The notes: generated by a model not told the origin, from the letters alone. Counted from the first letter of the stretch, positions 7,224 to 15,570 are shown. The stretch: 34,038 nt of DNA from Granulicella sp. (GCA_027335345.1 DAHWOF010000099.1:1-34038), one strand, 5' to 3'. Made by a program: numbers and translations.

Positions 7224-8261
7224 ATGCCTATAGACCCCATCCAACTCACCAGGCAACTGGTCGACATTGAATCCACCACCTATCATGAGGCCTGTGTGGG
7301 CGAGTTTCTGGCCGGCTACCTGGCTCAGCAGGGCTATGTGGTCGAGCGCCAGAGTGTGCCGCAGCCCGATCCGGCACGAAATCCCGATGCCGGCTCGGGT
7401 CCGCGCTTCAACATCTATGCCTCGATGCCCGGCGTTACGCCGGATCTGGTCCTCTCCTCGCACATGGATACGGTTCCTCCGTTCCTGGGTCCCTGTCGGG
7501 AGGACGCGGAGTTTCTCTATGGCCGCGGGGCCTGTGACGCCAAAGGCATCATCGCCGCACAGATAGCCGCCGCGGAGAAGCTCATCGCTGCCGGTAGGCG
7601 GATTGCCTTGCTCTATGTGGTTGGCGAGGAGCGCGACTCTGCCGGCGCTCTAGTTGCCAACCAGACGCCCCGTGGATCGCGTTTTCTCATCAATGGAGAG
7701 CCCACCGAAAACCGTCTGGCGCTGGCTTCCAAGGGCTGCCTGCGGGTTGAACTGCGGGCACGCGGCAAGATGGCGCACTCGGCCTATCCGGAGCTGGGCG
7801 AATCGGCCATCGACAAGCTGCTGGCTGTGCTCCACGACATCCAGGCCCTGCCGCTGCCGGTCGTCGAGGGCATTGGAGACAGCACCCTGAACATCGGCGT
7901 TCTGCGCGGCGGCATCGCCCCCAACGTCATTCCAGATAACGCCGAAGCCCTCATCCTGATTCGCCTGGTCGGTCCCCCGGAAGAGATCCAGGAGGCGATC
8001 CTCCGTGCCGCCGCCGGCCGCTGCGAGGTTCACTTCACCTTGAAGCTTCCCTACATGCATATGCGCGCGGTCCCCGGCTTTGAGACTACGATTGCCAAGT
8101 TCACCACCGACATCCCTTCACTCACCGCCTGGGGCGAGCCCTTTTTGCTGGGCCCGGGCAGCATCCTGGTGGCCCACACTCCCGACGAGCATATCCGCAA
8201 ATCGGAGCTGCTGGAGTGCGTGGACCTCTACGTCAAGCTCGCCGACAGTCTGCTCGGGTGA
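7224..8261 (+). CDS. M20-family metallopeptidase/deacylase (ArgE/DapE/LysK type)
   Basis: The 345-residue protein shows the M20 dinuclear zinc motifs in order: SHMDTVPPF, GRGACDAKG, GEERDSAGA with the catalytic Glu pair, EPTEN, HSAYPELG in the dimerisation lid, and HTPDEH near the end. Enzymes of the family remove acyl groups from amino acids or succinyl-diaminopimelate, or cleave dipeptides. The short length and the sequence near GEERDSAGA fit the ArgE/DapE/LysK branch, but the substrate is not certain. I chose the ATG at 7224 because homology begins directly after it; an upstream in-frame ATG at 7128 would overlap the divergent hydrolase gene. No membrane segment is seen. The next gene downstream, plsC-like, is 105 nt away on the same strand. 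Confidence 0.87.
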   Translation: MPIDPIQLTRQLVDIESTTYHEACVGEFLAGYLAQQGYVVERQSVPQPDPARNPDAGSGPRFNIYASMPGVTPDLVLSSHMDTVPPFLGPCREDAEFLYGRGACDAKGIIAAQIAAAEKLIAAGRRIALLYVVGEERDSAGALVANQTPRGSRFLINGEPTENRLALASKGCLRVELRARGKMAHSAYPELGESAIDKLLAVLHDIQALPLPVVEGIGDSTLNIGVLRGGIAPNVIPDNAEALILIRLVGPPEEIQEAILRAAAGRCEVHFTLKLPYMHMRAVPGFETTIAKFTTDIPSLTAWGEPFLLGPGSILVAHTPDEHIRKSELLECVDLYVKLADSLLG

Positions 8262-8366
8262 ACTCTTCCCGGGCTGCTCGGCTGCTGCGCCAGAGCACGG
8301 GCGCCTCCACCCGTCTTCGCCGGAGCGGCGTGATACTCCTGCTCTCACACAGTACTTGGAATCGAC

Positions 8367-9068
8367 ATGTTCTCCGCGCTACGAATGGCTTTCGTCTTTG
8401 CTCTTTTCGGCATTCCCTCGGCCCTGCTTGGCATCCCCCTGTCGCTGCTGCGCGGCAATATACGCACCATGTATCGCTGGGCCATGTTCTCCATGCGGGC
8501 CGGCATCTGGGTTGCCGGCATTCGCGTTCGCATTCTGGGGGTGGAGAACATTCCCGCGGGCGAGGCGTGCATCTTCCTCAGCAATCACGTCTCGAACCTG
8601 GATCCGCCCATTCTCCTGCCCGCGATTCCCGGTATGTGCAGCGTCTTCCTGAAGAAGTCTTTGATGAAGGTTCCGCTGATCGGCACGGCCATGCGCATGG
8701 GCAAGTATGTTCCGGTGGCGCGCGGCCACTCGCGGATGGAGGCCGAGCAGAGCGTAGCTCTTGCGGGTGAGGCCCTGCGCAGCGGCATGCACATCTTCAT
8801 CTTCCCGGAGGGGACTCGCTCGCTGGATGGCAATCTTCTTCCTTTCAAGAAGGGCGCCTTCTTTCTTGCCGCCGATACCAACGCCCCTCTGGTCCCCATC
8901 ATCATCCAAGGCACGGCCAGGATGATGCGCAAAGGAAGCATGAAGGTCTATCCGGGGTTGGCGACGGTGCGTTTTTTGCCCGCACTTCGTCCCCAGGACT
9001 TCTCCTCCCGCGAAGAGCTGATGGAGACTGTCAGCCGGGAGATGCAGACGGCTCTCAGCCAGAGCTGA
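8367..9068 (+). CDS. 1-acyl-sn-glycerol-3-phosphate acyltransferase (PlsC-like)
   Basis: The 233-residue protein has the acyltransferase catalytic motif HX4D (H74 and D79 in NHVSNLD) and the glycerophosphate-binding motif FPEGTRS at 146-152, followed by PLVPIII. Hydrophobic segments at about 6-28 and 38-52 should anchor it in the inner membrane. PlsC converts lysophosphatidic acid to phosphatidic acid in phospholipid synthesis; a role as a related lyso-lipid acyltransferase is possible. A GGA lies 9 nt before the ATG. The 3' end converges on the SPOR gene with a 20-nt gap, and a 9-bp hairpin overlaps the stop codon. Confidence 0.9.
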   Translation: MFSALRMAFVFALFGIPSALLGIPLSLLRGNIRTMYRWAMFSMRAGIWVAGIRVRILGVENIPAGEACIFLSNHVSNLDPPILLPAIPGMCSVFLKKSLMKVPLIGTAMRMGKYVPVARGHSRMEAEQSVALAGEALRSGMHIFIFPEGTRSLDGNLLPFKKGAFFLAADTNAPLVPIIIQGTARMMRKGSMKVYPGLATVRFLPALRPQDFSSREELMETVSREMQTALSQS

Positions 9069-9072
9069 GAGC
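9051..9072. terminator. Hairpin overlapping the plsC-like stop codon
   Basis: GCTCTCAGC (9051-9059) pairs perfectly with GCTGAGAGC (9064-9072) around CAGA. The TGA of the acyltransferase (9066-9068) is inside the right arm. The symmetric hairpin sits between convergent genes and may terminate both, although there is no T-tract. Confidence 0.45.
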
Positions 9073-9088
9073 GCCAGCCCCGGATCGA

Positions 9089-9766
9089 TTACTTGATGAT
9101 CGGCTGGTACCCGTCCGCCAGCAGCCGCTGCTTGGCCGCATTGGCATCTTGGAGGCTGGGAAACGGACCCACCTGAATATGGAAGAACTTGTCCTGGGGC
9201 ACGGTATGAGCACTCACCGGATATCCCTTGGCGCGCAGCGCGCTCACCAGCAACTCAGCATCCTCCTGATGGGAGACAGCCGCTACCTGCACGATAAACT
9301 GTCCTGCGGCCACGGGCGCCTCCGGGGCGGTGACGGCGGAGGGCGACGAAGATCCCGAGGCAGAAGTTGAAGTGTTGCCCGGGGCTGTTGCCGCCGGATT
9401 TGCCGCTGTCAGCGGCCCTGCTGCCGGGCTGCCCGCGGAGCCGGCTGGGGTGGCAGACGGAGAGAGCCCTCCGGGGCCAGGTTCAGAGCCCTCCGCGCCG
9501 GCCTGATTCGCTTCCGCCGGGGACCCCGCCGCCGGCTTGAAGCTGTTGAACGGATCACTCCCCGGCTGAGACTCTCCCGAACCGGAGGAGCCAGCCACGG
9601 GAACTGTCTTGACGCTGCGGCTGCCCAGCCTGTAGCCGAAGCCAAAGAATCCTCCACACAAAAGCACCAAGGCCAGAAACATTCCCAACAAGGTTCCGGC
9701 GCCCAGCGTCAGTTCACGCTCCGGCCGGCGCAGCTTCTGATCGTCTTCATCGAGCATTCGAGTCAT
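9089..9766 (-). CDS. SPOR-domain inner-membrane protein
   Basis: This 225-residue protein has a short cytoplasmic N-terminus, one membrane segment at about 22-46, and a long Pro/Ala/Gly/Ser-rich linker at about 55-148. A SPOR domain fills the last 75 residues (from QFIVQVAAVS to the C-terminus). SPOR domains bind glycan strands lacking stem peptides and often bring proteins to the division site, so a periplasmic, septal role is likely. The GGGAG ten bases before the ATG is a reasonable ribosome site. The gene lies in a minus-strand run that also contains murA and murQ, consistent with an envelope theme. It is not FtsN by clear sequence, so I give no symbol. Confidence 0.88.
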   Translation of the reverse strand: MTRMLDEDDQKLRRPERELTLGAGTLLGMFLALVLLCGGFFGFGYRLGSRSVKTVPVAGSSGSGESQPGSDPFNSFKPAAGSPAEANQAGAEGSEPGPGGLSPSATPAGSAGSPAAGPLTAANPAATAPGNTSTSASGSSSPSAVTAPEAPVAAGQFIVQVAAVSHQEDAELLVSALRAKGYPVSAHTVPQDKFFHIQVGPFPSLQDANAAKQRLLADGYQPIIK

Positions 9767-9807
9767 TGCGAAAGGCTCCCGTCCCGCAGGGAATCGTTCA
9801 AAGGGTG

Positions 9808-9834
9808 GTTATAACAGACCCGGGGCCCAAGCAA
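9808..9834 (-). promoter_or_regulatory. Putative promoter of the SPOR gene
   Basis: On the minus strand TTGCTT (9834-9829) is followed after 15 nt by TATAAC (9813-9808). The start codon lies about 40 nt downstream. The spacer is short, so this is a tentative call. Confidence 0.35.
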
Positions 9835-9918
9835 CCTTCGCACGATGAGCTCGCAGCTCTGCTGTCGAGGACTGGCTGGCTGCGTCTGCACCCCCGGAAG
9901 CCTTGGTCCAGCCCGATC

Positions 9919-10635
9919 TTAATAGCGAAAGTAGAAGCCGGCGGTCGGCTCATAGGTGGTGGTGTGCTTGAGAATAAGGAAGTAATTTTGTCCAAAATCA
10001 GGGGCCAGGAAGAACAACTGGCGGTAACCGAAGGACAGACCGAATTTATGACTGACGTCCTTCTGAAAAGACATCGAGTAATAGTAGGTCATTCGGGCTT
10101 TTTCCTGCTGTTCTTCGCCTCCCAGGGGTGTGGGCTTGAAGGCCATCGGTCCAAATCCTGCTGAAAAGATCGGTTGCAGGCCGTCGATGGTATACGGGAT
10201 CTCTACCAGATAGCCCAAAGTGTACTCCTCCACATCGGCCTGCACCGGGTAGTCGGTCGTCGGCGCGGCGCCGGCGTTTTGGGTCGCATCGAAATTCGCG
10301 ACTGCGGGTCCTTCAAAGTTCTCGTCGTAGCGAGAGAAGCCGTAGTTGAACTGCACACCGAAGTAGGGCGTTGCAGGGAAGTCAATCGACATCACCATAC
10401 CGAAGGTGTTGGAAGGATGCTCGGTCAGGCTCAGACCTTGGTCGGGGGCGGATAGCCCTGGAAGTACATTTCCGGTGACGTTGCTGTTATAGATGCCGGC
10501 GCCCTGAAACGAGGCTTCAAACTTCCGAAGTTGTCTTTGGAGTGTGGTGGGTGGAGGCGTCGTCTGTGCGGATGCCGCCTGGGTGACGCTGGCGAACAGG
10601 AGCAGGGCAAGAAGTGAAAAGGCTTTGCGAATCAA
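9919..10635 (-). CDS. Outer-membrane beta-barrel protein of unknown function
   Basis: A 238-residue protein with a signal peptide (Arg-Lys, then a hydrophobic run ending at about VTQAASAQ). The mature part is rich in alternating aromatic and small residues with long loops. The C-terminus ends in GFYFRY, an alternating aromatic pattern with a terminal aromatic residue typical of BAM substrates. It therefore looks like a small outer-membrane barrel of the OmpA/opacity type, but I do not recognise a specific family. The start is a TTG at 10635 with GGAG ten bases upstream. It follows the NfeD-like gene after 36 nt and may be co-transcribed. Confidence 0.65.
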   Translation of the reverse strand: MIRKAFSLLALLLFASVTQAASAQTTPPPTTLQRQLRKFEASFQGAGIYNSNVTGNVLPGLSAPDQGLSLTEHPSNTFGMVMSIDFPATPYFGVQFNYGFSRYDENFEGPAVANFDATQNAGAAPTTDYPVQADVEEYTLGYLVEIPYTIDGLQPIFSAGFGPMAFKPTPLGGEEQQEKARMTYYYSMSFQKDVSHKFGLSFGYRQLFFLAPDFGQNYFLILKHTTTYEPTAGFYFRY

Positions 10636-10671
10636 GTCGTGAAGGCTCCGGGCGCGAGATAGCGCTCCACT

Positions 10672-11106
10672 TTAGTCTAAACCCTTGTTGGTTCGGGCGC
10701 GGTGCGCGATTCGGGTAAGAAGGGAGGTTCCCGCGCCGAGCGCCAGGCCGCATCCTGTGGCGGTGGCCGTGTGGACCGTCTCGTCCGCTGGAGCCAGCAC
10801 CAGGTGCAGGAATCCAAAGACGATCGCCAGTGTTGCCACCAACAGCACCGTGGCCTGGAGGGGCCGCAGCAGATTCAACAGCAACAGTGCGATCGCCACC
10901 AACACCAAACCGAGGGCTGCCGGGTTCAACTCCCGTTGGCCCAGCGCAGCCGACCCGAACAGCACGGCCAGAACACCTGCGGCCAAGCTCCAGATCCATC
11001 CCGGGCGGTTCAACTCCAGATAGATCAGAAGCACTCCCAAGGTCACCAGCAGCAGAGCCACATCGGGAGAAAGGTGGTGTATCCGATCTAGCCAGAGATG
11101 AGCCAT
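10672..11106 (-). CDS. Small multi-pass membrane protein, NfeD-like
   Basis: The 144-residue protein is almost entirely hydrophobic, with three or four membrane segments. The motif LELNRPGWIWSLAAGVLAVLF (about 30-50) resembles the membrane part of NfeD proteins, where LELxxPGFG precedes the second helix. The soluble OB-fold that ends full NfeD proteins is absent; the last 20 residues are short and basic. NfeD proteins act with stomatin-like partners or membrane proteases, but no partner is encoded nearby. A GGAAG site precedes the ATG, and the gene is 19 nt downstream of the TPR gene, so the two are probably one operon. Confidence 0.6.
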   Translation of the reverse strand: MAHLWLDRIHHLSPDVALLLVTLGVLLIYLELNRPGWIWSLAAGVLAVLFGSAALGQRELNPAALGLVLVAIALLLLNLLRPLQATVLLVATLAIVFGFLHLVLAPADETVHTATATGCGLALGAGTSLLTRIAHRARTNKGLD

Positions 11107-11125
11107 AGTGTGCTTCCGCAGACTC

Positions 11126-12889
11126 CTACTGCTGTACTGGGGGAACCGGTTGCCCGCGCTGCTGAAGCACCAGCTTCAAGGCAATCGCCTGGGAGTCCGT
11201 CGGGTTCAGTCGCAGCGCCTGGTCGATGTCCGCCGCGCAGGCCGCCCACTGCTGTTGCGCCAGATCCAGCCGCGCCAGCACCAAAAGCGCCACCGAGTTC
11301 GGCTTCAAAATCAGGGATGTCCGCGCCTCATCGCGGGCCCCGGCGTCATCCCCGCTGGCCTCGCGCAGTTGCGCCATTCCGGCATGGGCATCGGCTGAGT
11401 TCGGATTAGCCTGCACCGCCAACTGAAACTGCTTCTCCGCCTCCGGAAGCAACCCCTCGGAGAGATATTCGCGGCCGGCCCGGGTGTACTCCACTGCTTG
11501 CCTGTCGGCAGGCAATAGCGCCAGACGAACGGCGCGCATCTGGTCTAGCTGAAACTCCTCCTGCCGGAAGCTTGTCTCCGAGTACGTTCTCTCAATCCTC
11601 TCCAGCGGGCTGAAGCCGTTATCGATCGCCCCGGTACTTGTTGAAGACTCCTGCCCAGACTGCTGCCCAGACTGCTGCCCGGACTTCTGTCCAGACTCCG
11701 CAGTCTCCCCAATATCCTCTGTAAGCCGCGTTCCGGGCGCCACTTCTTTCAACTCCGCCGCGAGTTCCTGGGCCTCCTGGTCGTCCGGCTTCAGGCTCAG
11801 CGCCGCCTGTACTTGGCTCTCGGCGTTGGCGGTATCGCCGCGCCGGAAGAGCGCGATGGCCAGGTTGTAGTGGTAGTTCTCATCGGAGGGGTCCAGGCTG
11901 GATGCCTTCTCGAACAGGGCTACGCCGTCCTTGCCCTGCCGGCTGATTGCAACAGCCTCGTTGTTCACCACTTCGGGCAGTGGCAGCCGGCTGGCTACAA
12001 AAGCGAACGCTTCCTGTGCTCTGGCATAGTTCGCGGAGTTGAACTCAGCGAGCCCCAGATAGAAGTTGGCCTCCAGAGCGATTCGTTTGGATGGGGGAAC
12101 CTTGGCCAGCGTGGCGGCTGCTGCCTCGAAGTCGCGTTGCGCGTACTGTTCTTTGCCCAACTCCAGCAAAGCTGCCGCGTAGTTTGGCTCCAGCGCAACC
12201 GCATCCTCAAGACGCTTCAGCTTCTCCGCATCCGTGGAGGCGTTGATCCCGCGGATATAGTCTTCAAACGCCGGCAGCGGCACTGCGCCCGGAGCCGCCA
12301 GAAAAGTTTGCTCCGAGACGAGCAACTGGGGATCCAGACGCTCCGCAACCTTCCACGCAATCGCGTTCTCCGCATCAAACAGACGCATCAGCGCGGATGA
12401 GTCATCCACGGGCGGCCAGAGCTGCAGTTGATCGATGGACAACACGCTGGCCTGAATGGTGATAGATCTGTTGGCTGGGCCCTTGGCGGTCTCCCCTGCC
12501 GGGGTGCTCCCGGAGTCCGTCCGCACATCGTAGCTGCCGAGGATCACATAGTCCGCATCCAGTTGCTGGGCAATGCGAATCGTGGTGGCGCGCGTCGGTC
12601 GAAAGTCAGCAGGCAGCCCCAAATGCTCATAGGCAAAGACGCGGTCATCGTGAGAGATTGTCAGGAAGCCGGCCGAGTTCAGCCGTTTGTTCAGCGTATC
12701 CGGAATCGAGTCGCCAATCCAGTTCAGGGATTCGTCGCCGGAGTGGTTGTCGAAGGGAAGCACCAGAACCACGCGGCCGCTGGGAGCCGCGGGCGTCTGT
12801 GCGGGTGTCTGCGCCACCGTTGCTGCGCTCGATGCCACGATCGCCAGAAGAGCGGGGAGTAGGACGCAGGCTTTCGGCAGAGACAGCAT
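11126..12889 (-). CDS. Exported TPR protein with TolB/FlgO-like N-terminal domain
   Basis: From the ATG at 12889 the product is 587 residues with a signal peptide (MLSLPKACVLLPALLAIVAS, cleavage near ATVAQ). Residues about 38-150 resemble the FlgO/TolB-like domain that begins RVVLVLPFDNHSG and predicts a nucleotide- or partner-binding sandwich. At least six degenerate tetratricopeptide repeats follow, with ANPNSADAHAGMAQL a clear one. Residues about 398-413 are a Ser-Gly-Gln repeat encoded by four 12-bp units. TPR arrays bind proteins, so it probably scaffolds a periplasmic complex. I rejected an in-frame upstream ATG at 12913 because it precedes both the signal peptide and the TATAAT 7 nt before 12889. 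Confidence 0.8.
   Translation of the reverse strand: MLSLPKACVLLPALLAIVASSAATVAQTPAQTPAAPSGRVVLVLPFDNHSGDESLNWIGDSIPDTLNKRLNSAGFLTISHDDRVFAYEHLGLPADFRPTRATTIRIAQQLDADYVILGSYDVRTDSGSTPAGETAKGPANRSITIQASVLSIDQLQLWPPVDDSSALMRLFDAENAIAWKVAERLDPQLLVSEQTFLAAPGAVPLPAFEDYIRGINASTDAEKLKRLEDAVALEPNYAAALLELGKEQYAQRDFEAAAATLAKVPPSKRIALEANFYLGLAEFNSANYARAQEAFAFVASRLPLPEVVNNEAVAISRQGKDGVALFEKASSLDPSDENYHYNLAIALFRRGDTANAESQVQAALSLKPDDQEAQELAAELKEVAPGTRLTEDIGETAESGQKSGQQSGQQSGQESSTSTGAIDNGFSPLERIERTYSETSFRQEEFQLDQMRAVRLALLPADRQAVEYTRAGREYLSEGLLPEAEKQFQLAVQANPNSADAHAGMAQLREASGDDAGARDEARTSLILKPNSVALLVLARLDLAQQQWAACAADIDQALRLNPTDSQAIALKLVLQQRGQPVPPVQQ
11651..11698 (-). repeat. Four tandem 12-bp units encoding a Ser-Gly-Gln repeat
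   Basis: Two identical units CTGCCCAGACTG (11651-11662, 11663-11674) are followed by two near-copies (11675-11686, 11687-11698). They encode four residues each in the linker between two TPR blocks. In-frame slippage would change the linker length without breaking the frame. Confidence 0.85.
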
Positions 12890-12902
12890 CCCCTCGATTA
12901 TA
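12890..12902 (-). promoter_or_regulatory. Perfect TATAAT 7 nt before the TPR start codon
   Basis: On the minus strand TATAAT occupies 12902-12897, then CGAGGGG, then the ATG at 12889. The purine run touches the start codon, so it is badly placed for a Shine-Dalgarno site. The predicted transcript would begin at the start codon or one base before it. Confidence 0.5.
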
Positions 12903-12974
12903 GGCGGTCGCACTCAGTCCCACAGGGCCGATCGGCTGTAGCACGGCGTCCTCGCGCATCCGGTTCCTGGGATC

Positions 12975-14255
12975 TCATCGTCTGGCAAAGACCTCGCCCA
13001 TGCGGCGAATCTGGGCTCCGGCGCCGCGCAGCTTCTCTTCCAGGTGTTCATATCCGCGGTCGATGTGATAGACGCGGTCCAGGATGCTCTCTCCGTCGGC
13101 CACTAGCGCGGCCAGCACCAGAGCCGCCGATGCGCGCAGGTCTGAGCACATCACCGCCGCCGACTGCAGCCTGGCTCCTCCGCGCACTGTGGCCGTCCGG
13201 CCTTGCACGGTGATGTTCGCGCCCATCCGGTTCAACTCGCCCACATGCATGAACCGGTTCTCGAAGATGTTCTCCGTCACAAGGGAGGTTCCGTTGGCCT
13301 GGGTCGCCAGCGCCATGAACTGCGCCTGCATGTCGGTGGGGAAGCCTGGATACTCCTCGGTGGTGATATCGCTCGCCAGCAGCCGGTCGCCGGCGCGGGC
13401 CCGTACACTCTCCTTGCCCACCTCCAGTTTCACGCCGCACTGTTCCAGCTTTCCGATCACCGCTCCCAGATGCGCGGGGTTGCAGCCTTCCACATGCAGG
13501 TCGCCCCCTGTGATGGCTCCTGCGATCAAATAGGTTCCAGCCTCGATGCGGTCCGGGTTGATCCTGTGCCGGGCGCCGTGCAACCTGGCTACGCCTCGCA
13601 CACGAATCGTCGAGGTCCCCGCGCCCTCGATTTTGGCGCCCATGGCGCGGAGCAGAGCCGCCAGGTCCACCACCTCCGGTTCCCGCGCACAGTTCTCAAA
13701 CAGGGACTCCCCATCGGCCAGCGCTGCGGCCATCAGCAAGTCTTCGGTGCCTGTCACGGTAATCTTGTCAAAGACGATATGGGCGCCCTTCAAGCGGTTT
13801 GCCCGCGCCTCCAAATAGCCATGCTCCTGGAGAATGGTGGCGCCCATCGCCTCCAGGCCCTTGATGTGCAGATCGATGGGCCGGCCCCCGATGGCGCAGC
13901 CCCCCGGCATCGCTACTCGCGCCATGCCGGTGCGCGCAATCAGGGGTCCCAGCACCAGCGAGCTGGCGCGCATGGTCTTCACGATCTCATACTTCGCAAC
14001 CGGATCGCTGAGCACGGCGCAGCGGATCGAGGTACGATGCTGAGCGCGGCCATATCCCAGCTCTACCTCAGCGCCCATGGACTCCAGCAGTCTGCGCTCG
14101 GTCTCAATATCCCGTACCTGCGGAACGTTCTCAAGGATCACTTCGTCTTCGGTCAGAATCGCCGCGGCCATGCAGGGCAGGGCAGAGTTCTTTGCCCCTG
14201 AGATCTTGATGCTGCCCTGCAGCGGGTTGCCCCCGCGAATCACAAACTTGTCCAT
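12975..14255 (-). CDS. murA: UDP-N-acetylglucosamine 1-carboxyvinyltransferase
   Basis: MurA catalyses the first committed step of peptidoglycan synthesis, moving enolpyruvate from phosphoenolpyruvate to UDP-GlcNAc in the cytoplasm. The 426-residue length is standard. KISGAKNS carries K22, and the active-site Cys is C120 in AMPGGCAIGGRPIDLH. ASAALVLAALVADGES near the C-terminus is also typical. The retained Cys is the residue that fosfomycin alkylates, so the enzyme is expected to be of the sensitive type. TACACT lies 6 nt before the ATG with no clear Shine-Dalgarno site. MurQ is encoded upstream on the same strand after a 335-nt gap, so the two are unlikely to be one operon. Confidence 0.97.
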   Translation of the reverse strand: MDKFVIRGGNPLQGSIKISGAKNSALPCMAAAILTEDEVILENVPQVRDIETERRLLESMGAEVELGYGRAQHRTSIRCAVLSDPVAKYEIVKTMRASSLVLGPLIARTGMARVAMPGGCAIGGRPIDLHIKGLEAMGATILQEHGYLEARANRLKGAHIVFDKITVTGTEDLLMAAALADGESLFENCAREPEVVDLAALLRAMGAKIEGAGTSTIRVRGVARLHGARHRINPDRIEAGTYLIAGAITGGDLHVEGCNPAHLGAVIGKLEQCGVKLEVGKESVRARAGDRLLASDITTEEYPGFPTDMQAQFMALATQANGTSLVTENIFENRFMHVGELNRMGANITVQGRTATVRGGARLQSAAVMCSDLRASAALVLAALVADGESILDRVYHIDRGYEHLEEKLRGAGAQIRRMGEVFARR

Positions 14256-14267
14256 GGATCCAGTGTA
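14256..14267 (-). promoter_or_regulatory. Leaderless-type -10 site before murA
   Basis: On the minus strand TACACT occupies 14267-14262, followed by GGATCC and the ATG at 14255. The six-base gap puts the transcription start at the start codon. GGAT is a poor and too-close Shine-Dalgarno candidate. Confidence 0.5.
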
Positions 14268-14484
14268 GATGTGCGGTTTACCGGAAAGCTGCGGCGCCGC
14301 TGAGGAAATCGCTCCTCACGAGGCTGGTAGGCCTGTTGTTGTTGTCAGTCCTGTCCGGCCGATGGTCTGAACACGCAGATGCAGAGAGGAGTCTTGCTGG
14401 ACAGAATCCACCGGTATGCTGGTAACCCTGCCTTTACTTCGTAAGGGTGTCGTTCTGCGTGGCCTGCCGGGATGGGAGCGCCTC

Positions 14485-14529
14485 TTCGCTATTCCAGAGC
14501 GCGGTGTTCCAGAGTACCGCATCCCAAAG
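14485..14529. repeat. Degenerate 15-bp tandem repeat, three units
   Basis: The units are 14485-14499, 14500-14514 and 14515-14529. Each ends in a variant of TTCCAGAG (TTCCAGAG, TTCCAGAG, TCCCAAAG). The third unit has diverged. No function is apparent. Confidence 0.55.
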
Positions 14530-14590
14530 CACAGGGACTATGACCTCTCCATCCCTGTGAGCTTTCCACCCGACCAAGTAGGTGCGGGAA

Positions 14591-15556
14591 TCAGAGTTCC
14601 AGCCGTGAATCCTCGATGGCCAGACGCACATTGCCGTCCGACTGTTGCAGCCGCCGCACGGCTTCCATCTTGTCGACGTTGGCTTTCAACATAACCACGG
14701 CGATGGGGATCGATTTTCCCGCCGACTTGATGGTCCGGATCGCCGTTTCGCGGTCGATCCCGCAGACTTTCATCAGCACCCGGATGCCGCGCTCCACCAG
14801 CTTGGCGTTCTTCATGTGAACGTTCACCATCAGGTTGTCGTACACATAGCCCAGCCGGGTCATCGCTCCGGTGGTAATCATGTTCAGAATCATCTTCTGC
14901 GCGGTTGAGGCCTTCATGCGCGTCGACCCGGAGACGATCTCGGGCCCGACCTCTGCACAGATGGTCATGTCCGCCACTTTGGAGAGGTTTGAGTTCGCAT
15001 TGCAGGTGATCGCGGCGGTCTTGGCGCCACAGGAACGGGCATACTCGGTGGCGCCCACAACATAAGGAGTTCGCCCCGAAGCCGACACGCCGATGACGAT
15101 GTCCTTGCGCGTAGGCCGGCGGCGGGCGATATCGCGCTGCCCCAGCTCCGGCTGGTCCTCATTGACATCAGAGGCGCTGGCCAGCGCCTTTGGCCCGCCC
15201 GCCATGATGTACTGCACCTGTTGCGGAGCCGTGGAGAAGGCGGGGGGGCATTCGGAGGCGTCCAATGCGCAGATTCTTCCTGAAGAGCCGGCGCCCACAT
15301 AGATCAGGCGTCCGCCGTCACGCAGGGAGCGCGCGACCGTATCGATCACCTCGGCAATTTCGGGCAGGGCCTTTTTGACGGCCGCTGCAACCTTTGCATC
15401 TTCGTGATTGATGATTCGGGCAATCTCGATTGCGGATTTTGTATCCAGCCCTTCGGATGCCTCATTTTGCCGTTCGGTGGAGAGGTTATCGAGATCGCTC
15501 CCCGTCCCAGCCAAGGTCTCGTCGCTCGGCGTTGAAGACATGGTCATTGTAGCCAT
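14591..15556 (-). CDS. murQ: N-acetylmuramic acid 6-phosphate etherase
   Basis: MurQ cleaves the lactyl ether of MurNAc-6-phosphate to give GlcNAc-6-phosphate and lactate during peptidoglycan recycling in the cytoplasm. The SIS domain shows YVGAGSSGRICALDASECPP, with the catalytic Glu in DASECPP, and later SASGRTPYVVGA and STRMKASTAQK. I chose the ATG at 15556 (321 residues) because GGAG lies 5 nt upstream and a TACACT hexamer lies 15 nt upstream. The ATG at 15583 would lie before that promoter. The usual partners (AnmK, NagZ, MurNAc transport) are not in the window. Confidence 0.95.
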   Translation of the reverse strand: MATMTMSSTPSDETLAGTGSDLDNLSTERQNEASEGLDTKSAIEIARIINHEDAKVAAAVKKALPEIAEVIDTVARSLRDGGRLIYVGAGSSGRICALDASECPPAFSTAPQQVQYIMAGGPKALASASDVNEDQPELGQRDIARRRPTRKDIVIGVSASGRTPYVVGATEYARSCGAKTAAITCNANSNLSKVADMTICAEVGPEIVSGSTRMKASTAQKMILNMITTGAMTRLGYVYDNLMVNVHMKNAKLVERGIRVLMKVCGIDRETAIRTIKSAGKSIPIAVVMLKANVDKMEAVRRLQQSDGNVRLAIEDSRLEL

Positions 15557-15570
15557 AGGATCTCCATCAT

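Larger units (their letters stand above)
14256..14590. other. 335-nt gene-free stretch between murA and murQ
   Basis: No convincing gene is present. A minus-strand frame (14434-14631) spells WDAVLWNTALWNSE because of a degenerate three-copy 15-bp repeat, and it runs into murQ antisense-free sequence without a ribosome site. The murA -10-like hexamer lies at the left end. No terminator with a T-tract is visible after murQ. Confidence 0.5.

Noticed and set aside
13203-14201. 332-codon plus-strand frame
   Set aside because: Antisense to murA, with no ribosome site and no family resemblance.
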